Source: Paracoccus albus
GTDB taxonomy: Bacteria; Pseudomonadota; Alphaproteobacteria; Rhodobacterales; Rhodobacteraceae
Direction of reading: 5' to 3'
NCBI RefSeq assembly: GCF_027913035.1
Contig: NZ_CP115775.1
Span: forward strand, 2,108,001-2,172,000
DNA length: 64,000 bases
The notes below the pieces were generated by a model. That model was not told where the DNA came from. It was given only the letters and a program-made list of their open reading frames with translations, and made no database searches. The translations under genes were made by a program, and so were the position numbers. How positions within the stretch are numbered: the stretch's first letter is position 1; every line of letters begins with the position of its first letter. Below are positions 49,611-58,713 of this stretch, in pieces.

Positions 49611-51398
49611 TTACGGTACATCGCCTTCTGTTCCAGATGGCGCGGGTGGGCATTCCGAGAATATCCGATGGGGACAGGTCTCACAGATCTTCGGATCGAG
49701 AAGAGGAATGATCTCGGCGATGGCATCGCGTTTGGACAGATGAATATGTTCGCGCGTCAGGGCCTTCATCACCTTGAAGCGGGCCAGCTTGGAGATCGTG
49801 CGCGGGGTCTTGGTCTGCAGGTGGAACGATCCGCCCCGGCGGTGACGCCGCGCGGCTTCTTCGATCAGCAGATCGGCCCCCGGCATGTCGATTTCTCCGA
49901 CGCCCTTGACCACGAAGATCATATGCTTCTGCGCTTTGCGCTCGATCTCGAAACGGCGGAAGATACGGCGGACATGTTCGACGGACCCGAAATAAAGCGG
50001 TCCGTCAAGGCGCGCGAACATCAGCTGCGGACATTCCGCCAGCCCATTCTCTGCCGCATTCTTGAACACACGGGTTGGGGTGGACGGATCCGGCGCGCCG
50101 ACCCCGACGAAAGGCTGCGATGTCTTTTTCAGGAAAAGGGCCAGAGACAGCAGGACACCGGCATAGATGGCGAATTCGAGATCGATAAAAAGCGCTGACA
50201 GGAAGGTCACCCCGGCGATGAAGGCCTCTTCCGGCGAGGTGCTCAGGATGTGGCGGATCTCGCGGAAATCGATCAGCCGCGCGGCGACCAGAATGATCAC
50301 CCCCGCCATGGCCGGGATCGGTACATAGGCAAACAGCGGGGCGACGAGCAGAAGGATCAGCAGCAGGAAGACCGAGGCAAAGATCGCGGCAAGCGGCGTC
50401 GCGGCGCCGCTGTCATAATTGACCCCGGATCGCGTGAACGAAGCCGAGCCGGGATAGCATTGGAAAAACCCGCCCCCGACGTTCGAAAGCCCCTGCCCGA
50501 CGAATTCGCGGTTGCCGTCGATCATCTGCCCGGACCTGATGGCCAGCGCCCGCGCCACGGACATCGCCTCCAGCAGGCCGACAAGGGCGATGGCGACCGC
50601 GGCAGAGCTCAGCTCGCTGATCGTATCCAGCGACAGATCCGGAAAGGCGAAGGTCGGGATCACCCCGTCGATGGCTCCGATCGTCTCGATACCGCTCCCT
50701 GCCCCGCCAAGCACCACACTGACCAGAGTGGCAAGCGCCATTGCGATCAGATAGTTTGGCCATCGCGGAAGAAATTGCCTGATCAGCAGCGCGGTCCCCA
50801 GCGCTGAACCCGCGACCAGCGCCGCACGCCAGCTGGTTTCCGACAGATTGTGAAACAGGCCGGAGGCAAAGCCACCAAGGTCCTCGGGGCGCGGCAGTTC
50901 GATCCCCAGGGCCTTGTCGATCTGGCTCAGCGCGATGAGAATTGCGGCCCCGGTCACGAAGCCGGTCATCACCGAATGTGAGACGAAATCGACCAGCGCT
51001 CCCATACGCGCAAGGCCCATCGCCAGTTGGATCATGCCGACCAGCACGGCCAGCGTGATCGCGGCGGCGATAAATTCGGGCGATCCCGGTGCCAGCATTC
51101 CTGAAAGGGCGCCAAACACAAGCGCCGATATCGCCGTGGTCGGGCCGGAAACGGCATGCCAGCTTGATCCCGCAAGCGCCGCCACGGTCGCCGTGACCAT
51201 CGCCGTATAAAAACCGTATTCCGGCGGCAGACCGGCAATCGCGGCAAAGGCGATGCCTTGCGGCAGCACGAGCGTCGCCCCGGTCAGCCCCGCGAAAAGA
51301 TCGGCGCGCAATGTCTGCGGGCCGACCCTGGCGAACCATTCCGGCCGGCCGAAAAGGTCACGAAGATGCGACGTGAGTGCAGCTTTGGCGTCAGGCAT
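49611..51398 (-). CDS. SulP-family inorganic anion transporter with STAS domain
   Basis: 595 residues. Typical SulP helices: VLPQGIAFAAIAGLPPEYGF near residue 45, ATVAALAGSSWHAVSGPTTA and the helix pair near IVGQGLSNVGGGFFQCYPGS. A STAS domain starts near residue 440 (LMFARLDGPLYFGSVEHVRR). The C-terminus carries a Cys cluster, ICETCPHRIFSECPP. ATG 51398 has a weak ribosome site. It follows the sulfatase by about 128 bases on the same strand, so it may carry the sulfate (or bicarbonate) linked to sulfatase action; direction of transport is unknown. Confidence 0.9.
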   Translation of the reverse strand: MPDAKAALTSHLRDLFGRPEWFARVGPQTLRADLFAGLTGATLVLPQGIAFAAIAGLPPEYGFYTAMVTATVAALAGSSWHAVSGPTTAISALVFGALSGMLAPGSPEFIAAAITLAVLVGMIQLAMGLARMGALVDFVSHSVMTGFVTGAAILIALSQIDKALGIELPRPEDLGGFASGLFHNLSETSWRAALVAGSALGTALLIRQFLPRWPNYLIAMALATLVSVVLGGAGSGIETIGAIDGVIPTFAFPDLSLDTISELSSAAVAIALVGLLEAMSVARALAIRSGQMIDGNREFVGQGLSNVGGGFFQCYPGSASFTRSGVNYDSGAATPLAAIFASVFLLLILLLVAPLFAYVPIPAMAGVIILVAARLIDFREIRHILSTSPEEAFIAGVTFLSALFIDLEFAIYAGVLLSLALFLKKTSQPFVGVGAPDPSTPTRVFKNAAENGLAECPQLMFARLDGPLYFGSVEHVRRIFRRFEIERKAQKHMIFVVKGVGEIDMPGADLLIEEAARRHRRGGSFHLQTKTPRTISKLARFKVMKALTREHIHLSKRDAIAEIIPLLDPKICETCPHRIFSECPPAPSGTEGDVP

Positions 51399-51526
51399 GG
51401 CACCGCTTTACATTCAAAAGATCAATCTTGTCCGGTCAATCGCATGCCGGACGCGGCAAAGACAGCTGGTGGCGCTTGACCGCACTGGCCGTGCATCAGG
51501 GGGCGGCGATCACGGCCAGGCCTGGC

Positions 51527-53200
51527 CTATTCCGGTTTTTCGCGAAAATCTCCCTTCGCCTTGCCGCGAAGCGTTTCGGTCATTTCCGGTTCCACTTCGC
51601 TGCCATCATAGAGCCCCAGCGTGACCCCGCGCCGCGCCGAGTGCGGGCCCATGGCCTCGACCTCCTCATCCGACAGCGCCGTTCGCTGCGACATGCGGCG
51701 CGCCCAGGCACCGAGATGCGTGTAAAGGCGATCAATCTCCGCCTCATGTTCGGTCAGTTCGCCGAGGTCATGGAACTCGTCGGGATCGGTTTCGTGATCG
51801 AACAGCATCGGCCGGAAACCGCCCTCGAAATGGATCATCTTCCAGCGGCCGTCGAAGATCATGAAGGCGCGGGCATCGCGCGGCTTCAGACCCAGCTTCT
51901 TGCGAAGCGGCGTTGTGGAATAGTCGAATTCGCAGATCACATAGTCACGCCAGTCCTGGGGTGGCTTGCCGTGCAGCCAGCCGGTCAGCGCGCGTCCCTC
52001 GATCACATGGTCGGGCACCTTTGCGCCGGTCGCCTCGACAAAGGTCGCGGCAAGGTCGATGGACTCGACCAGAGCATCGCATGTCGTGCCGCGCGTCGCA
52101 TCGGCCTCCGGCCGCGGATCATAGATGATCATCGGGATCTTGACCGCAGCTTCGTGGAAGAAATTCTTTTCGCCCAGCCAGTGATCGCCCATGTAATCGC
52201 CATGATCCGAGGTCAGGACGATCATCGTGTCCTCCATCCGGCCGGTCGCCTCCAGATGTGCCATAAGCCGCCCTATCTGGTCATCGCATTGCTTGATCAG
52301 CGCCATATAGGCGGGCAGGACCTTGTCGCGCACCTCATCGCGCGAGATGCTTTGGGCAACGCGCGTGTCCATATAGGCCGCATAGACGGGATGCGGGTTT
52401 TCGCGCTCGATCTCGCTGCGCATGATCGGGATCAGGTCATCCGGGCCGTAAAGTTCATTGTAGGGCGCCGGGACGATATAGGGCCAGTGCGGCTTGATAT
52501 AGGACAGGTGGCACAGCCAGGGACGCGCGCCCTCCCGCTCATCGACGAACCGTATGGCTTCGGTGGTCAGCCAGGGCGTCTCGCTGTCTTCCTCGCGGAT
52601 ATTGGCTGGCATGTTTGCGTTTTTCATGAACCATGCCGAGGCGATTTCGCCGTCTTCGGTGATCCCGGCATTCGCGTTCTCGGACCACGGGTTCGCCGCC
52701 GGATAGCCCTTTTCCTTGAGGTACTCGTTATAGGGCGACCGGCGTTCGTCGTAAAACCCGTCCGGCCCCTCCGGCCACAGCCCGTCATCGCGGATCACCA
52801 CGTCAAAGCCGCATTCCGACAGGCGGGCCCCGATCACGCTGTCGGGCGCGATGCCCAGCCGTTCCAGACCCTTGGCATCCGCCTCCATATGGGTTTTTCC
52901 GACCAGAAACGCATCCATGCCATTGGCGCGAAGATGGTCGCCAAGCGTCATCTCGCCCACTTTCAGCGGGAAATTGTTGCGATGCGCGCCGTGGCTGTGA
53001 ACATAGCGCCCGGTATAGAAGCTCATCCGTGACGAGCCGCAGATCGGCGACTGCACATAGGTTCTTGTAAAGCGCACGCCCTTGGCGGCCACGGCGTCGA
53101 TATGCGGGGTCTTGAGCGTCGGATGCCCGGTGCAGGACAGGTAGTCCCAGCGAAGCTGATCGAACATCACGAACAGAATGTTTCTGATCTGACGGGTCAT
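51527..53200 (-). CDS. Sulfatase/phosphonate monoester hydrolase family protein
   Basis: 557-residue alkaline-phosphatase-superfamily hydrolase. Metal-binding Asp14-Gln15 lie in FVMFDQLRWDY. The nucleophile motif is SPICGSSRMSFYTGRY with Cys54, to be oxidised to formylglycine. A second metal pair is in LTSDHGDYMGDHW. The usual C-x-P-S-R is C-G-S-S-R here, a non-canonical formylglycine site. The start overlaps the TRAP permease stop (ATGA). No signal peptide, so cytosolic action. Position after a TRAP permease in an hpa operon suggests it hydrolyses an imported aryl sulfate, though phosphonate or phosphodiester substrates are possible. Confidence 0.85.
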   Translation of the reverse strand: MTRQIRNILFVMFDQLRWDYLSCTGHPTLKTPHIDAVAAKGVRFTRTYVQSPICGSSRMSFYTGRYVHSHGAHRNNFPLKVGEMTLGDHLRANGMDAFLVGKTHMEADAKGLERLGIAPDSVIGARLSECGFDVVIRDDGLWPEGPDGFYDERRSPYNEYLKEKGYPAANPWSENANAGITEDGEIASAWFMKNANMPANIREEDSETPWLTTEAIRFVDEREGARPWLCHLSYIKPHWPYIVPAPYNELYGPDDLIPIMRSEIERENPHPVYAAYMDTRVAQSISRDEVRDKVLPAYMALIKQCDDQIGRLMAHLEATGRMEDTMIVLTSDHGDYMGDHWLGEKNFFHEAAVKIPMIIYDPRPEADATRGTTCDALVESIDLAATFVEATGAKVPDHVIEGRALTGWLHGKPPQDWRDYVICEFDYSTTPLRKKLGLKPRDARAFMIFDGRWKMIHFEGGFRPMLFDHETDPDEFHDLGELTEHEAEIDRLYTHLGAWARRMSQRTALSDEEVEAMGPHSARRGVTLGLYDGSEVEPEMTETLRGKAKGDFREKPE

Positions 53201-55143
53201 TGAAGAACCTTTCTTTCTGGTGTCCGTTTCGAGCGGACGAAGTGCAGGACGATCAGGGCAATGCTGAGACCGATCGCGCCCAGGTTGATGACGGTGACCG
53301 GCGACATCAGCGCGACGACAAGCGCAAAGCGGACAAGGCGCTCGACGAGGGACAGCCGCATCCGGTCAAATCCGACCAGCGAAGAGCCGCACATGTAAAG
53401 CGCCAACCCCAGCCGCAGCACCGCCCAGACCCACAGGCCCGCGGAAAACACCGCGCCGGAATCCGAAACGCCGAGCAGGATCGGGTTGTAGACGAAGGCG
53501 AAGGGGATCAGGAAGATCATCGCCCCGACGCGCGTCGCCTCGACCGCGGTGCCAAGCGGCTTGCCCTGCGAAATGGCCGAGGCCGCATAGGCGGCGATGG
53601 CCACGGGTGGCGTGATGCCCGCCGCGACGCCAAAGAAAAAGACGAACATATGCGCCGTCAGGGTCGAGACGCCCAGATCGGCCAGCGTCGGCCCCATGAC
53701 CACGATGATCGCGATATAGGCCGGAAGCGTCGGCATCCCCATACCCAGAACGACGCAGCCGATCCCGGTGATCAGCAGCGCGAGAAACAGCGACGCATCG
53801 AAGGCCGAGTTCAGCAGAACGGCAAATTTCGTCGGCACACCCGTCGCCGAGAGCACCGACACGATGATTCCCACAACGCCGATGGCAATGGCCAGTTTCG
53901 CCACCGTTCGCCCACCATCGGCAAGCGCCGCGACAAGCAGCAGCGGGTTACGCCGGATTTCCGGGTTGATGGCCGAAAGCGGGATCAGCAGGAAGATTGC
54001 GGCGATCGACGCCCCTGCCGGCGACATGCCGGACACGAGCAGCCAGACGATCAGGAAGATCGGCGCGAAGACCAGCACCAGATTCAGCCAGTCCTGCCGC
54101 GTCACCTCGGTATCGTCATCGGTCAGATGGATCCGGTCGCCAAGACGCGCACATTCGAAGGCCACCGCCAGAAACAGCGACAGGTAATAGGCCACGGCTG
54201 GCACCAGCACGGCCAGAACGACCGTCAGATAGCTGACCCCCACATAATCGGCCATGACGAGCGCTGCCGCACCCATGATCGGTGGCAAGATCTGCCCGCC
54301 GGTCGATGCCGTCGCCTCGACGGCGCCGGCAAAGTTCGGTGAAAAGCCACGGCGCTTGATCATCGGGATCGTCACCACGCCGGTGCCGACGACATTGGCG
54401 ACCGCACTGCCGGACACCGTGCCGAACATTGCCGAGGCGACAATGGCGGCATAGGCGGGTCCGCCGCGAAGATGGCGCATCAGGTGAAAGGAAATCCGGA
54501 TCATCGACTGTCCGGCACCCACGCCGTCAAGGATCGACCCCAGAATAATGAATGGCAGCACGGTCGACAGGACAATCGCCATGATCGAGCCGACAATCCC
54601 CTGATCGGCATCATACCAGATATTCTGCGCCACCGTCTCGGCAATCGAGCTTGTGGCCGTCTGCAACATCCCCGGCCAGTGCTGCCCGGTGACGAGATAC
54701 AGAAACGCGATCAGCCCCAGCATTGCAATCGGCAGACCCCAAGCCGCCCAACACAGGATCAGCGTGATCAGCGCTATGGCCGTCGCCATCCAAGCCTCGC
54801 GGGTGGTGAAGAACATCACCGACTCGTTGAGGATCTTGTAGACGACGTAATAGTCCCAGCAGATCCAGACCGCGACCGACGCCAAAGCAACCCAGCCGAG
54901 GATTTCGGGCAGCGAAAGACGGCCCGAGGACTGACGCACGCTAAGATGCGTGAGCACCACGGTCACAATGGAAGCGCCATAGAAAAGCGGCCTGAACCAG
55001 CTGACCGGAAAGGGACCGATCCTCGGCAAAACCCCATAGGACGGCAGCACGTTTAGAAGCCCGATCACCGCCACGAACAGCCCCAGCAGAAGCGTGGTGG
55101 TTTCAAGTATGGATCGTTTCGCGACGGTGTCGGAACCGGTCAT
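53197..55143 (-). CDS. Fused TRAP transporter permease of the hpa operon
   Basis: 648-residue membrane protein with the DctQ-DctM fused layout. Family blocks: SAMFGTVSGSAVANVVGTGV, VEATASTGGQILPPIMGAAA and GMGMPTLPAYIAIIVVMGPT; also the C-terminal helices GVAAGITPPVAIAAYAASAI. ATG 55143 has GGGGGGAG upstream. Sequence is clearly separate from the two permeases at 6975 and 12832, more divergent than they are from each other. Encoded between its TAXI receptor and the sulfatase, so it probably imports an aromatic acid or sulfated aromatic. Confidence 0.92.
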   Translation of the reverse strand: MTGSDTVAKRSILETTTLLLGLFVAVIGLLNVLPSYGVLPRIGPFPVSWFRPLFYGASIVTVVLTHLSVRQSSGRLSLPEILGWVALASVAVWICWDYYVVYKILNESVMFFTTREAWMATAIALITLILCWAAWGLPIAMLGLIAFLYLVTGQHWPGMLQTATSSIAETVAQNIWYDADQGIVGSIMAIVLSTVLPFIILGSILDGVGAGQSMIRISFHLMRHLRGGPAYAAIVASAMFGTVSGSAVANVVGTGVVTIPMIKRRGFSPNFAGAVEATASTGGQILPPIMGAAALVMADYVGVSYLTVVLAVLVPAVAYYLSLFLAVAFECARLGDRIHLTDDDTEVTRQDWLNLVLVFAPIFLIVWLLVSGMSPAGASIAAIFLLIPLSAINPEIRRNPLLLVAALADGGRTVAKLAIAIGVVGIIVSVLSATGVPTKFAVLLNSAFDASLFLALLITGIGCVVLGMGMPTLPAYIAIIVVMGPTLADLGVSTLTAHMFVFFFGVAAGITPPVAIAAYAASAISQGKPLGTAVEATRVGAMIFLIPFAFVYNPILLGVSDSGAVFSAGLWVWAVLRLGLALYMCGSSLVGFDRMRLSLVERLVRFALVVALMSPVTVINLGAIGLSIALIVLHFVRSKRTPERKVLQ

Positions 55144-55187
55144 GGTACTCCCCCCTGTGAAATATGGTCAAAGCCCGGCCGCGTGGC

Positions 55188-56201
55188 TCAGCCGGCCGGG
55201 CGCAGACTGTCCGGGATCTCGATGCCCTGCTCTTCGTAATAGCGGGCAGCGCCCGGATGCAGAGGCACGTTAAGGTTCAGGAATGGCTGCTCCTCATCGA
55301 TCGGGCGCAGCAGCATGTTCTGCGCCTTCATGTCGTCGAGATTGTCCCAATAGGCCTTGGTCAGCGCATAGGCGTTGTCATCCGTCATCGACTGGTTGAC
55401 CGCCATCGTCATCGTGGTCGAGATCGTCTTGAGATCCTCGTCCCCGTTTGCCTGACCTGAATAGGTCCCCGCCGGAATATCCATGACGGTCAACCCGGCT
55501 TCGCTCACAAATCCGTTCAGCCCGTCAGAGCCGACGACGTCGTCCGGCAGGCCAAGAATGCGGATCTCTCGCTGAAGGCTCAGCTCGTTCAGCGATTGCT
55601 GACCGACCGCCACGGCGGGAATGAAGACGTCGAATTGCCCGTCCTGAAAGGCCTGCTGTGCCGCGGCCCAGGGCGCACGGATGCCCTCGTAATCCTCGCC
55701 ATCCTTCAGGCCGCTCGCCTGTTCGATCATGCCGCGGATCTGCAAATTCGCGGAACCGGCCGGGGCACCGATATAGACACGCTTGCCCGAAAGGTCGTCC
55801 CAGCTGTCGATGCCGGAATCGGCCCATGCGATCACATGGAACGCCCCGCCCGGAAACCCGAACAGCGACCGGAGGTTCGCGTGCAGTTCGGCGGCCTGCT
55901 CACCCTGTGCGGCGTAAGGTCCGGTCCCCTGCTTCATCGCGGCAAGCGCAATCGGCGGTACGACGGCCATATCGGTCTGACCGGCCGCGACCTTGAGGCC
56001 CGACTTGGTCAGTGTCTGGCCCAGAACGACCTGCAGGTCGACGCCTTCCTCTGCGGCATAGGTCGCCAGCGTCTGGGGCACCAGCCCGGTCAGCGAAGCC
56101 GGTGCCGCGCCCTCCACCGAGAGCGTATCCGCACTCACCGCATGTGTTGCGGCCACCGTCATCGCCGCGGCGATGGTAACATTTCTGATAATCGATTTCA
56201 T
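55188..56201 (-). CDS. TAXI-family TRAP solute-binding protein of the hpa operon
   Basis: 336-residue receptor. Signal peptide MKSIIRNVTIAAAMTVAATHAVSA (cut near residue 24). Mature protein shows AAPASLTGLVPQTLATYA, AAGQTDMAVVPPIAL, LSGKRVYIGAPAGSANLQI and VPLHPGAARYYEEQG. ATG 56201 has GAAGGA upstream; the frame to 56240 overextends. Partner of the permease at 53197-55143. Ligand predicted, from context, to be a phenylacetate-type anion. Confidence 0.88.
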   Translation of the reverse strand: MKSIIRNVTIAAAMTVAATHAVSADTLSVEGAAPASLTGLVPQTLATYAAEEGVDLQVVLGQTLTKSGLKVAAGQTDMAVVPPIALAAMKQGTGPYAAQGEQAAELHANLRSLFGFPGGAFHVIAWADSGIDSWDDLSGKRVYIGAPAGSANLQIRGMIEQASGLKDGEDYEGIRAPWAAAQQAFQDGQFDVFIPAVAVGQQSLNELSLQREIRILGLPDDVVGSDGLNGFVSEAGLTVMDIPAGTYSGQANGDEDLKTISTTMTMAVNQSMTDDNAYALTKAYWDNLDDMKAQNMLLRPIDEEQPFLNLNVPLHPGAARYYEEQGIEIPDSLRPAG

Positions 56202-56251
56202 GGTAGCGTTTCCTTCTCCCTGGGTTGTCGACCACAGCATTGCGGCCGGTC

Positions 56252-57022
56252 TTATGCGCGACGAAAAGCCGACGCCCGGTCGCGCAGCGCTTTGGCGAAC
56301 AGCGTCACATCTATGGCGACACCGACGAAATTGGCGCCCGCATCACGGCATTCCGAGATCATCTGATCATCGGTGGACAGCACGCCGGCACTGAGACCCG
56401 CGCGGCGGATGCGCCGCAGAGCGTCAAGGACCGCTGCCTTGACATCCGGGTGTCCCGGATTCCCGCGATGCCCCATATCGGCGGCGAGATCGGAGGGGCC
56501 GATGAAGATCCCGTCGATCCCCTCGACCGACAGGATGTCGTCCAGTGCCTCCAGACCAGCACGGTTCTCAACCTGCAGGATCAGGCAGATTTCGTCGTCC
56601 GCCGTCTTCAGATAGTCGGGAATCGCCGCGAATTGCGACGCCCGCGCAAGGGCCGAGCCGACGCCGCGCACCCCCTCCGGCGGATAGCGCGTGGCGCTTA
56701 GAATACGCCGGGCCTGCTCCGCCGATTCAACCATCGGAACCAGCAATGTCTGCGCGCCAAGATCAAGCGCCTGCTTGATCCGCGCCGTATCGTCATCCAC
56801 CAGCCGGACCACGGGCGACACATCATATCCGGCCAGAGCCTGCAACTGGGCAAGGACGCTGCGCGTGTCGTTCGGCGCATGTTCGCCGTCGATCAGCAGC
56901 CAATCGAAGCCCGCCGTCGCGGCGATCTCGGCCGCATAGGGATCGGCCATGCCCAGCCAGCAGCCAAATGTCGTCTCTCCCTTGGCCAGCCGGGATTTCA
57001 GGGTGTTTTTCGGGGCGCTCAT
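56252..57022 (-). CDS. hpaI: 4-hydroxy-2-oxoheptanedioate aldolase HpaI
   Basis: 256-residue HpcH/HpaI class II aldolase that cleaves 4-hydroxy-2-oxoheptanedioate to pyruvate and succinic semialdehyde. Motifs: CWLGMADPYAAEIAATAGFD, LLIDGEHAPND, ALDLGAQTLLVPMVESAEQA, and GIDGIFIGPSDLAADMG. Metal Glu and Asp lie in the LQVENRAGLE and GPSDLA segments. ATG 57022 overlaps the hpaH stop (ATGA). Second-last step before succinate in the homoprotocatechuate route. Confidence 0.92.
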   Translation of the reverse strand: MSAPKNTLKSRLAKGETTFGCWLGMADPYAAEIAATAGFDWLLIDGEHAPNDTRSVLAQLQALAGYDVSPVVRLVDDDTARIKQALDLGAQTLLVPMVESAEQARRILSATRYPPEGVRGVGSALARASQFAAIPDYLKTADDEICLILQVENRAGLEALDDILSVEGIDGIFIGPSDLAADMGHRGNPGHPDVKAAVLDALRRIRRAGLSAGVLSTDDQMISECRDAGANFVGVAIDVTLFAKALRDRASAFRRA

Positions 57023-57834
57023 GCGGGATCTCCTGCGAAACTGACGGCGACGGAACCGAACGGGCCGAATTCGGCCTCGATCCGGGTACCGGGCGGGCAT
57101 TCGATGGGGGCGATGAAGGACCCGGACAAGACAACCTGCCCGGCCTCGATCCTTTGGCCATATTGCTGCATCCGGCGGGCCAGCCAGACCAGCCCGGTGA
57201 CCGGATCGTCCAGCACCGCCGCGCCCAGCCCGGTGGCCTCGACCGCGCCATTCTTGCGCAGGATGGCCCCGACCCAGCGAAGATCATGGGCATCGGGCGC
57301 GTGGCGCTCGGCGCCCAGGACGATGCCGGCATTGGCGGCATTGTCGCTGACCGTATCGACGATCACGCGCGGCTGGCCGGTTTCGGGGTCCTTGCGCATC
57401 ACGCGGGTGTCGAGAATCTCGATCGAAGGAACGACGGCCTCGGTCGCGGCAAGCACCTGTTCGCGCGTGACCTCGCCATCCAGCGGGGCCTTCATCACAA
57501 AGGCGATCTCGGCCTCGATCCGGGGCTGGATGAAGCGGCCCGCGGGCACCGTCGCGCCGTTCTCGAACAGCATATCGTCATAGAGCACGCCGCTGTCGGG
57601 GGTTTCGATCCCAAGCGCCTGCTGCATCACCGTCGAAGTCAGCCCGATCTTCCAGCCAATGATCTTGCGCCCGGCGGCAAGCTTGCGGGTCATCTGGGCG
57701 CTCTGGATCGCATAGGCGTCATCCAGCGTCATGCCGGGATGGCGACGCGACAGCAGACCGGTCTGCACCCGGCTGTCCTCTGCTTTCAGCAGGTCATCGG
57801 CGGCGGCCGCGATCTGTGCTTCGGTCAGCATCAT
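57019..57834 (-). CDS. hpaH: 2-oxo-hept-4-ene-1,7-dioate hydratase HpaH
   Basis: 271-residue member of the fumarylacetoacetate-hydrolase-like hydratase/decarboxylase family (MhpD/HpaH). Adds water to 2-oxohept-4-enedioate. Signature segments: KIIGWKIGLTSTVMQQALGI, PRIEAEIAFVMKAPL (metal Glu pair) and SGSFIAPIECPPGTRIEAEF. Start ATG 57834 overlaps the hpaG stop; ATG 57831 is an alternative. Its TGA overlaps hpaI. Confidence 0.92.
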   Translation of the reverse strand: MMLTEAQIAAAADDLLKAEDSRVQTGLLSRRHPGMTLDDAYAIQSAQMTRKLAAGRKIIGWKIGLTSTVMQQALGIETPDSGVLYDDMLFENGATVPAGRFIQPRIEAEIAFVMKAPLDGEVTREQVLAATEAVVPSIEILDTRVMRKDPETGQPRVIVDTVSDNAANAGIVLGAERHAPDAHDLRWVGAILRKNGAVEATGLGAAVLDDPVTGLVWLARRMQQYGQRIEAGQVVLSGSFIAPIECPPGTRIEAEFGPFGSVAVSFAGDPA

Positions 57835-58703
57835 TCGTCCTCGACACCGTTGCGCAGGATGCCGATGCCTTCGGCCTCGACCTCGATCACATCGCCGGGG
57901 ACCAGCCATTTGGGCGGATCGAACCGCGCGCCCGCCCCGGTCGGCGTGCCGCAGACGATCACGTCGCCGGGAACCAGCGTGCAGAAGGTCGAGACGTAGT
58001 TCACGATAAAGCGGAAATCGAACATCATGTTCGAAGTGCGGTCCTGCTGACGGATCTCGCCGTTGACGCGGGTGGTCAGTTCGATGTCATCCAGCTGCGT
58101 GGCATCGCGGAACGGCACCAGCCACGGCCCGATCGCGCCGGTAGAATCCCAGTTCTTGCCCTGCGTGACGTTGAATTTCGCATGGCGCACCCAGTCGCGG
58201 ATCGTGCCTTCGTTGCAAAGCGTCAGCGCGGCGATATGGTCATAGGCGTCTTCGCGGGCGATGCGGCGGCCCGCCTTGCCGATGACAATCGTCACCTCTC
58301 CCTCATAATCCAGTTGCGGGCTTTCGGGCGGTCGGATCAGGTTCTGCCCATGTCCGGTAAAGCTGCGCGGAAAGCGGATGAACATGGATGGCTTGGTCGG
58401 CTGCGCCTGCCCATCCTTGTATTCGGCGTTGCGGTCGGGAAAATTCACGCCGATGCAGATCAGCTTTTCCGGCGCTGCGATGGGGATGAGATATTCCACA
58501 TCCTCTTCGGCAAAGGCGGGCTTGCGGGTTTCGGCGGCGCGGATCAGCTCTTCCAGCGCACCGGCCTCGATCACCTGTTGCAGCCCCTTGAAGCGGGTGC
58601 CGAATTCCGGTGTCAGGTCGATAATGCCATCATCGGTCACCAGACCGTAACGGTCGGCCCCATTGGCGCGGAATGCGGCGATGCGGGCGGGTATGGCTGT
58701 CAT
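57831..58703 (-). CDS. hpaG: 5-carboxymethyl-2-oxo-hex-3-ene-1,7-dioate decarboxylase HpaG (FAH family)
   Basis: 290-residue fumarylacetoacetate hydrolase family protein. Metal-binding residues occur in QLDYEGEVTIVIGKAGRRI (two Glu) and a later Asp, with NGEIRQQDRTSNMMFDF and LVPGDVIVCGTPTGAGARF as family markers. In this operon it most likely does the HpaG-type decarboxylation/isomerisation. Many FAH proteins are over-annotated, but the complete pathway around it supports the role. Follows the SSADH gene by 10 bases and overlaps hpaH. Confidence 0.85.
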   Translation of the reverse strand: MTAIPARIAAFRANGADRYGLVTDDGIIDLTPEFGTRFKGLQQVIEAGALEELIRAAETRKPAFAEEDVEYLIPIAAPEKLICIGVNFPDRNAEYKDGQAQPTKPSMFIRFPRSFTGHGQNLIRPPESPQLDYEGEVTIVIGKAGRRIAREDAYDHIAALTLCNEGTIRDWVRHAKFNVTQGKNWDSTGAIGPWLVPFRDATQLDDIELTTRVNGEIRQQDRTSNMMFDFRFIVNYVSTFCTLVPGDVIVCGTPTGAGARFDPPKWLVPGDVIEVEAEGIGILRNGVEDE

Positions 58704-58713
58704 GAAAGCCTCC

